A stretch of DNA of 64,000 nucleotides from contig NZ_CP084541.1 of NCBI RefSeq assembly GCF_020410765.1, forward strand, positions 5,041,001 through 5,105,000. Direction: 5' to 3'. Origin of the DNA: Streptomyces marincola (lineage in GTDB: Bacteria > Actinomycetota > Actinomycetes > Streptomycetales > Streptomycetaceae). Below are positions 59,378-64,000 of this stretch, piece by piece. The translations under genes and the position numbers were made by a program. The notes beneath the pieces were generated by a model. It had not been told where the DNA came from, searched no databases, and saw only the letters and a list, made by a program, of their open reading frames with translations. How positions within the stretch are numbered: the stretch's first letter is position 1; every line of letters starts with the position of its first letter.

Positions 59378-60127
59378 TCACACGCCGGGCCGCCCGGGGG
59401 GCAGGTCCGCGCACGTCGCGGCCGGCGGCAACTCCTCGGCCAGGAACACGGTCTGCGCCATCATCCGGTAGCCCGACATCCGCTCCCTGAACGTCTCGAT
59501 CGACTCCTCGGGGTGCACGGAGTCGATCACGGCGTGCTCGCCCACCGCGTTGAACTGGTGGCTCACGCCCCGGGGTATCTGCACGTCGACGAACGAGCAG
59601 GGCGGCACCACCAGGTTGTGCCGCGTGCGCCGCACGCCCGCGGGCGCGTCGGGCAGGTCGTCCTCGAACGTGTGCGGCACGAACGGCGTGACCCCCTCGA
59701 CGTGCGTGACGTCGAACGGCGAGAGGCTGCTCACCCGAATCCGCGTGTCAGGACCGGTCATCATCCGCACGAAACGCAGCCCGGTATGGACGTGCATGCG
59801 CGAACACAGGTCGCGTTCGCGCACGTTGTAGAAGTCCATCAGATAGCGGTCCGCGAAGAACCCGTCGAAGGGCGCCTCCAGCATGTAGACGTCGCCCTCC
59901 TCGAAGGTCTGGGACCGCACGATCCCCTCGCCGTCGGGCGCCGTCGCCGCCGCGCTGGCCTTCGCGTCCCGCACCACGCGCGCGAACGCGCCGACCACCG
60001 CGAGCGCCACGTCCTCGGGAAGCCGCAGCACCGGCGTCACGACGCAGCGGGCGGCGTCGGTGAAGGCCGCCACGTCCCGCACCTCGTTCTCCGCGTCGGC
60101 GTCGACCTTCATGCGATGTTCCGGCAC
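59378..60127 (-). CDS. Cupin-like hypothetical protein
   Basis: A 249-residue soluble protein. Its core looks like a double-stranded beta-helix. H-V-H-T-G-L-R-F-V-R-M-M-T-G near residues 112-125 and R-G-V-S-H-Q-F-N-A-V-G-E-H near 183-195 resemble the two metal-binding cupin motifs (H-x-H and a later H). The substrate is unknown. The GTG at 60127 starts the longer form and ATG 60112 is an alternative. It is divergent from the four-gene operon that begins at 60316 and convergent with terD. Confidence 0.7.
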   Translation of the reverse strand: MPEHRMKVDADAENEVRDVAAFTDAARCVVTPVLRLPEDVALAVVGAFARVVRDAKASAAATAPDGEGIVRSQTFEEGDVYMLEAPFDGFFADRYLMDFYNVRERDLCSRMHVHTGLRFVRMMTGPDTRIRVSSLSPFDVTHVEGVTPFVPHTFEDDLPDAPAGVRRTRHNLVVPPCSFVDVQIPRGVSHQFNAVGEHAVIDSVHPEESIETFRERMSGYRMMAQTVFLAEELPPAATCADLPPGRPGV

Positions 60128-60315
60128 GGTGCGGCCCCCCGGTGAAGAACGCGGTCACGGCGCGGTGAGAACGCCGGAATTCCGCGCAGATTTTAACAGC
60201 GGGCGGTCACGCTCCGTCGTGCGCGCCCCTCCCCTCTGCCCCTCCCTTCTGTCCCTCCCCTCTGTCGGTGCCCTCCGGTACGATCGCCCCCGGTGTATCG
60301 CGGAAGGGGGGCCGC

Positions 60316-61377
60316 ATGATCTGCCCGCACTGCGACAGCAGTCTGAAACAGGTCGAGCGCAAGGACCGCACCTGCTCCGTGTGCAAGCGGCAGTTCGCGC
60401 TCGAACCCAAGGAGAACGACCTCCACCTGCACGACGTGCGCGTGCGCAAGCTCGCCGCGCGCCTCGGCGACGAGGGGCGGACCACCTACACGGCACGGCA
60501 GTTGTGGTACGCCGCCGCCCGGGGCCGCATCCCCGCGGCGGACCAGTCCCTCGAAGGCTGCCTGGGCGGCGCCGCGTTCGTCCTGGTCGTGCTCACCGCC
60601 ATCGCGGCGGCGATCACCAACAACCGGGCCGAGGCGCTCACACCCATCATCGTCGGCGCCCTGGGGCTGCTGCTCATCGTCACGCTTCTCGTCCTGCGGG
60701 GACGCCGGCGGGCCAGGAAGTGGGGACCGATCGACGTCCCCATGCCCTACGAGGAGTTCAGGCCCCTGGTGCTTGAGCGCTGGCCCGCCGTCTACGGCTC
60801 ACCGCCCCCCGGTCTCGTCGACGAGACCCGCGTCCCGCTGCCCGCCGTCGCCCACCCGCGCGTCGCGCTGCTGTGCCACGACGCGGGCGTGCTCGCCTGC
60901 CTGGCGGCCAACGGCGCCGCCGAGACCCACCGCATGGCCCTGGCCGCCACGCCGGAGGACGTGCCGGACGGCGTGCCGGTGCTCGTGCTGCACGACGCCG
61001 GCGGCCAGGGACTCCACCACTGGGCCGTCGCCCGCGCGCGGCTGGGCCCGCGCGCCCGCGGCATCGGCCTGCTGCCGCGCAGCGTGATGCGCCGCGACCC
61101 CAGGACGGCCGTCCTCCTGCGCGCCGACGCGCCCAAGCGCGCCGTGGACCTGACCGCGCGGCTCCAGTGGGTGCACGCCGCGCCGGTGCGGCTGCGCGAG
61201 GACGAGGCGGCGTGGGCCGCCGGCGGCTGGTGGTTCCCTGTGGCCGCGATACCGCCGGCCAAGCTGCTCGCGGCGGTGGCGGGCGCCGTCGCCCGGGTCA
61301 CCGCCGCGGGGGCCGCCGCGCCCGCGGGGCGCGGGGCGGGCGAGACCGGCTTCCTCACCTGGCCGGAGGCCCGGTGA
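60316..61377 (+). CDS. Zinc-ribbon membrane protein with TopoVI-A-like and TOPRIM-like elements, paralogue A
   Basis: A 353-residue protein. The N-terminal zinc ribbon is C-P-H-C near residues 3-6 and C-S-V-C near 20-23. Next comes a T-A-R-Q-L-W-Y segment (Y65) like the winged-helix motif of TopoVI-A/Spo11-type proteins, and two transmembrane helices (about 80-101 and 106-128). The soluble domain carries A-L-L-C-H-D near 195 and V-L-H-D-A-G-G-Q-G (D227), TOPRIM-like. It ends G-F-L-T-W-P-E-A-R. It shares these segments and the terminal G-F-L-T-W-P with the next protein. ATG 60316 has AAGGGG upstream. The next gene overlaps by GTGA. Confidence 0.8.
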   Translation: MICPHCDSSLKQVERKDRTCSVCKRQFALEPKENDLHLHDVRVRKLAARLGDEGRTTYTARQLWYAAARGRIPAADQSLEGCLGGAAFVLVVLTAIAAAITNNRAEALTPIIVGALGLLLIVTLLVLRGRRRARKWGPIDVPMPYEEFRPLVLERWPAVYGSPPPGLVDETRVPLPAVAHPRVALLCHDAGVLACLAANGAAETHRMALAATPEDVPDGVPVLVLHDAGGQGLHHWAVARARLGPRARGIGLLPRSVMRRDPRTAVLLRADAPKRAVDLTARLQWVHAAPVRLREDEAAWAAGGWWFPVAAIPPAKLLAAVAGAVARVTAAGAAAPAGRGAGETGFLTWPEAR

Positions 61378-62252
61378 CCGCCCCGCGGCCGACACCGCAG
61401 GACGGGACGGCCGGGACGGCCGGGGCGGGCGAACGGGCGGGACCGTCCGGCGCGTTGCTCGACCGGGCGCTGCGCGCCGCCGCCCGGCGCGCGGCCGAGC
61501 CCGGCGGCATCCTGTTCACCGAACGCCAGCTGTACTACGAGCTGTGCCGCGGCCTGCGGCCCTGGCACCTCGCGCCGCGCCGCCTCCGGTTCACGGCGCG
61601 CCCGCCGGTGCGGCCCGCCGCGTTCGAGGCCGCGCTGCGCCGCGCGGGCGACGTGCCGGGGCTGCTGCCGCCCGCCCCGGCCGCCCGGCGGGCGCCGGGG
61701 CGCCACACGCCGGAACCCGACCTGTTCGACTACGGCCTGCCCCGGCTGCTGCTGTGCGAGTCGGACGAGATCGCCGCGATGCTGCGGGCCAACGGGCTGC
61801 CGATGGAGTCCGCGTGCCCCGTGTTCGGCGCGGCCGAACTCCCGCTCGACGCACGGGTGGCGGGCATGCTGGCCCACGCGGAACGGGCCCGCGTGTACGT
61901 CCTGCACGACGCCTCGCCCGCAGGACTGGCCTTCGCCGCCCGCGCGGCGGCCGAGGCCGGGGTGCCGCCCGGCGTCGCGGTCGTGCCCATCGGCCTGCGC
62001 CCCCGGCAGGCCGGCGCGCTGCACCTGCCGCACCGCACCGGGGAGGAACCGGCCGCGCCGCCCCCGGCGTCCTCCGACGCGTGGGAACACCGCTGGCTCG
62101 CGCGCGGTCGCGGCGTCGAGGTCGCCGCGGTCCGCCCCGCCGCGCTGCTGCGCACCGTGCACCGGCTCGTGCGCGGCGTCCGGCGCGCCCCGCCGCGCGC
62201 CGGGCGGCGCCAGGCGCGCGCGAGCGGATTCCTCACCTGGCCCGCGGCATGA
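61374..62252 (+). CDS. TopoVI-A/Spo11-like motif protein, paralogue B
   Basis: A 292-residue soluble paralogue of the preceding protein without zinc ribbon or membrane helices. F-T-E-R-Q-L-Y-Y at residues 48-55 matches the T-x-R-x-[IL]-Y-Y signature around the catalytic tyrosine of Spo11/TopoVI-A. L-L-C-E-S-D-E (E129) and V-L-H-D-A-S-P-A-G (D179) sit where TOPRIM has its acidic residues. It ends G-F-L-T-W-P-A-A. GTG 61374 overlaps the paralogue A stop. DNA cleavage is only a hypothesis: the second TOPRIM Asp (D-x-D) reads D-A-S here. Confidence 0.8.
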   Translation: MTAPRPTPQDGTAGTAGAGERAGPSGALLDRALRAAARRAAEPGGILFTERQLYYELCRGLRPWHLAPRRLRFTARPPVRPAAFEAALRRAGDVPGLLPPAPAARRAPGRHTPEPDLFDYGLPRLLLCESDEIAAMLRANGLPMESACPVFGAAELPLDARVAGMLAHAERARVYVLHDASPAGLAFAARAAAEAGVPPGVAVVPIGLRPRQAGALHLPHRTGEEPAAPPPASSDAWEHRWLARGRGVEVAAVRPAALLRTVHRLVRGVRRAPPRAGRRQARASGFLTWPAA

Positions 62253-62324
62253 GGGCCGGGCCCGTCGGCCGCACCCCGCCGGCCACCGCGCCACCGGACC
62301 ACGACGGAAGAAACGGAAGGCCCC

Positions 62325-62834
62325 GTGTCCCAGCCGCCCAGGCGTGAGATCACCTACACGGACGAGTTGCTCGCCGACCGCTCCGTGCACCGCCGCTACT
62401 CCGACGGCCGCTCCGAGTGGCGCAGCCGGGGCGCCGGCCGCATGGTGCACTGGCGCGACGACCGCGGTGCCCACGGCACCGACGAGCCGCTCGGCCGCGA
62501 CCTCGTCAAGCGCGCGTACGCCGACGGCCGGGTGCTCTACGGCCGCGAGGGCGGCTGGGGCAGGACCCTGTGGAGCGACGGCGTGCTCACCGTCAACCGC
62601 ACCTCTGCGGGCGGACGTTCCGGCGTCGCCGTCGCGGCGGTCGCGGGCGGGCTCGCGCTCGGCGCGATCGCCCTGCCGCCCACCGTCCTGGGCGCCGACG
62701 AGGAGGAGGAGCTGCGGCGCGAGGCCGAGGCGCAGGGCGGCGCGGGCGGCGGCGGTGATCCCGGGGCCGACGAGGAGGGCGACTACGGCGACTGGGACGA
62801 CACCGGCGGATTCGACGACGACGACTTCGGCTGA
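62325..62834 (+). CDS. Hypothetical protein with acidic tail
   Basis: A 169-residue protein. Residues 1-95 are beta-rich and basic, with repeating Y-x-D-G-R and W-x-x/W-R-D-D-R-G-like strands (R-Y-S-D-G-R, A-Y-A-D-G-R-V-L-Y-G-R). A hydrophobic Ala/Val/Gly helix (about 98-117) follows, then a Glu/Asp/Gly tail ending D-D-D-D-F-G. The repeated D-G-R strands resemble MORN-like or YD-type antiparallel repeats. GTG 62325 opens the frame after a GGAAACGGAAGG tract. It is the third gene of the operon, 72 bp from paralogue B and 13 bp before the asparagine-synthase-like gene. Confidence 0.7.
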   Translation: MSQPPRREITYTDELLADRSVHRRYSDGRSEWRSRGAGRMVHWRDDRGAHGTDEPLGRDLVKRAYADGRVLYGREGGWGRTLWSDGVLTVNRTSAGGRSGVAVAAVAGGLALGAIALPPTVLGADEEEELRREAEAQGGAGGGGDPGADEEGDYGDWDDTGGFDDDDFG

Positions 62835-62847
62835 GGAGGAGCGAACC

Positions 62848-64000
62848 GTGGCGCGATGGGGCGCGTGCCTGGCGGCCCGCGATCCGGCAGGACCGCTCGG
62901 CGCGGCCGGCGCCGGGTCGGTACGGGCCGTGGGGCGGCAGGCGTTCGGGCTGTTCGACGGCCCGGGACCGGCCAGCGGGCCGTTCGAGGCGGCCGGTCTC
63001 ACGGCGGTGGGCGAGGTGACGCTGTTCAACGCGGACCGGCTGCGCGCCCTGCTCGGCCAGGGCGCCGTGCCCCAGGACCGCACGGACGGCGAACTGCTGC
63101 TGCACGCCTACGCCAAGCTCGGAACGGCCGGACTCGCCGCGGCCGAGGGCATGTTCGCGCTCGCCGTCGCCGACGGCGACGAACTCGTCCTGATCCGCGA
63201 CCACGTGGGCGCGCGCACCCTGTTCTGGGCCCGCGCGGGCGACGCGTTCGCGGCGTCCACCTCGCTGCGCGCCCTGCGCCGCTGGCCCGGCGTGGACGCC
63301 GGGCTGCACCTGCCCGCGGTGCGCTCGTTCCTCACCTTCGCCTACCTGCCGGGCCGCGAGACGCTGCTGCGCGGCGTGCGGGAGGCGCTGCCTGGCCGCT
63401 GCCTGCGCCTGCGCGCCGACGGGAGCACGGCGGAGGAGACGTTCTGGGAGCCGGCGGAGGACGTGGCCGACCTGCCGCCGTCCGAGCACGCCGCCGCCCT
63501 GCGCGCGCTCCTCGAAGACGCCACCGCGCGCCGCCTGCCCGCCGCGGGACCGGCCGCCGTGCTGCTGTCGGGCGGCGTCGACAGCAGCCTGGTCACGGCG
63601 CTCGCCGCGCGGCTGCACGACGCGCCCGTGCACACCTACTCGATCGCCTTCGGCCCCGACACCCAGGACGAGCTGGGCTATTCGGGCCTGGTCGCCGCCC
63701 ACTGCCGCACCGGGCACCGCGTGCTGACCGTGCCGGGCTCCGCGGTCGCGGCCCGGCTGCCCGAGACCGTGGCCCTGCTCGACTCCCCGGTCGGCGACCC
63801 GCTGACCGTGCCGAACCTGCTGCTCGCCGAGGCCGTCGCGGCCGACGGGATGCGGGTGGTGCTCAACGGCGAGGGCGGCGACCCGGTGTTCGGCGGCCCG
63901 AAGAACCTGCCGATGCTCATCCACGAGCTGCACCGCGATGACCCCTCGCCCGGCGCGCGCGCCCGCGCGTACATCGACTCCTACCGCAAGTGCCACGGCG
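62848..64000 (+). CDS. Asparagine-synthase-like protein, partial, lacking the N-terminal cysteine
   Basis: An open frame of at least 384 codons running off the window edge. The N-terminal half is a glutamine-amidotransferase fold (E-G-M-F-A-L-A-V-A, R-D-H-V-G-A-R-T-L-F-W), but it starts M-A-R-W-G-A, without the C-G-I-V nucleophile Cys of AsnB. The C-terminal half is the ATP-PP-loop amide-forming domain, with S-G-G-V-D-S-S at residues 241-247 and G-E-G-G-D at 341-345. This pattern suggests an ammonia-independent amide or lactam synthetase, like beta-lactam synthetase or lasso-peptide cyclase relatives. GTG 62848 has GAGGAGGAG 7 nt upstream. Co-operonic with paralogues A and B. Confidence 0.85.
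   Translation, partial: MARWGACLAARDPAGPLGAAGAGSVRAVGRQAFGLFDGPGPASGPFEAAGLTAVGEVTLFNADRLRALLGQGAVPQDRTDGELLLHAYAKLGTAGLAAAEGMFALAVADGDELVLIRDHVGARTLFWARAGDAFAASTSLRALRRWPGVDAGLHLPAVRSFLTFAYLPGRETLLRGVREALPGRCLRLRADGSTAEETFWEPAEDVADLPPSEHAAALRALLEDATARRLPAAGPAAVLLSGGVDSSLVTALAARLHDAPVHTYSIAFGPDTQDELGYSGLVAAHCRTGHRVLTVPGSAVAARLPETVALLDSPVGDPLTVPNLLLAEAVAADGMRVVLNGEGGDPVFGGPKNLPMLIHELHRDDPSPGARARAYIDSYRKCHG

Noticed and set aside
1..64000. tRNA or rRNA genes
   Set aside because: No cloverleaf-like or rRNA-like sequence was recognised by eye on either strand; a covariance-model scan would settle it.

Overview
The window is chromosomal DNA from a high-GC actinomycete, almost certainly a Streptomyces or close relative. 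The evidence is the very strong G/C bias at third codon positions, many GTG starts, GTGA/ATGA-coupled genes, an XRE regulator with DUF397 partners, a SigE-family sigma factor, an ECF41 sigma factor, a large LAL regulator with a rare TTA codon, and TerD. About sixty genes are supported. I saw no rRNA, tRNA, CRISPR array or intact insertion sequence. The single G/C-poorer patch is near 16.2-16.8 kb.

Layout. 0-5.7 kb: a penicillin-binding-like serine hydrolase, a hypothetical protein, Nei2 DNA glycosylase, a GlsB-type membrane protein, a coupled pair of small WXG-like proteins, a MarR regulator and a SnoaL-like protein. 5.8-9.5 kb: a tetracycline-resistance-type ribosomal protection GTPase with a candidate leader/hairpin attenuator, a WYL regulator and a VOC protein. 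9.5-15.5 kb: two small hypotheticals, an XRE regulator with two tandem DUF397 genes, DUF488, a DUF3152 metalloprotease-like protein, a sigma factor with a membrane-anchored partner, and a DUF6232 pair. 15.6-20.5 kb: Nudix, an atypical hypothetical gene, a hemopexin-repeat protein and a PaeR7I/XhoI-type restriction-modification pair. 20.7-22.7 kb: an oxidoreductase coupled to an ECF41 sigma factor.

22.8-29.6 kb: two divergent secreted proteins. One is a subtilisin-like S8 protease. The other is a 1,039-residue fusion of a CdtB-like nuclease, an SGNH hydrolase and VCBS/FG-GAP repeats, the most striking single gene here. 29.6-45.3 kb: SDR with divergent TetR and clear operators, two TetR-DHA2 exporter operons, an arsenic locus (ArsI/CadI-like, ArsR, Acr3, ArsC), an MMPL transporter, LysR, HAD, and a GltS-like symporter with a SolA-like amine oxidase. 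45.4-57.7 kb: YciI, a type II thioesterase, GNAT, an EACC1 plus caspase-STAND-WD40 conflict module, a TTA-containing LAL regulator, and an IS701-like transposase whose catalytic residues are lost.

58-64 kb: GNAT, TerD, a cupin-like protein, then a four-gene operon: a zinc-ribbon membrane protein and its paralogue, both with a TopoVI-A/Spo11-like signature and TOPRIM-like elements, an acidic-tailed protein, and an asparagine-synthase-like protein lacking the N-terminal nucleophile cysteine and cut by the window end. Together with the CdtB fusion this is the best candidate for an undescribed system.

Functional identities come from reading motifs and remembered family patterns. No database search was run.
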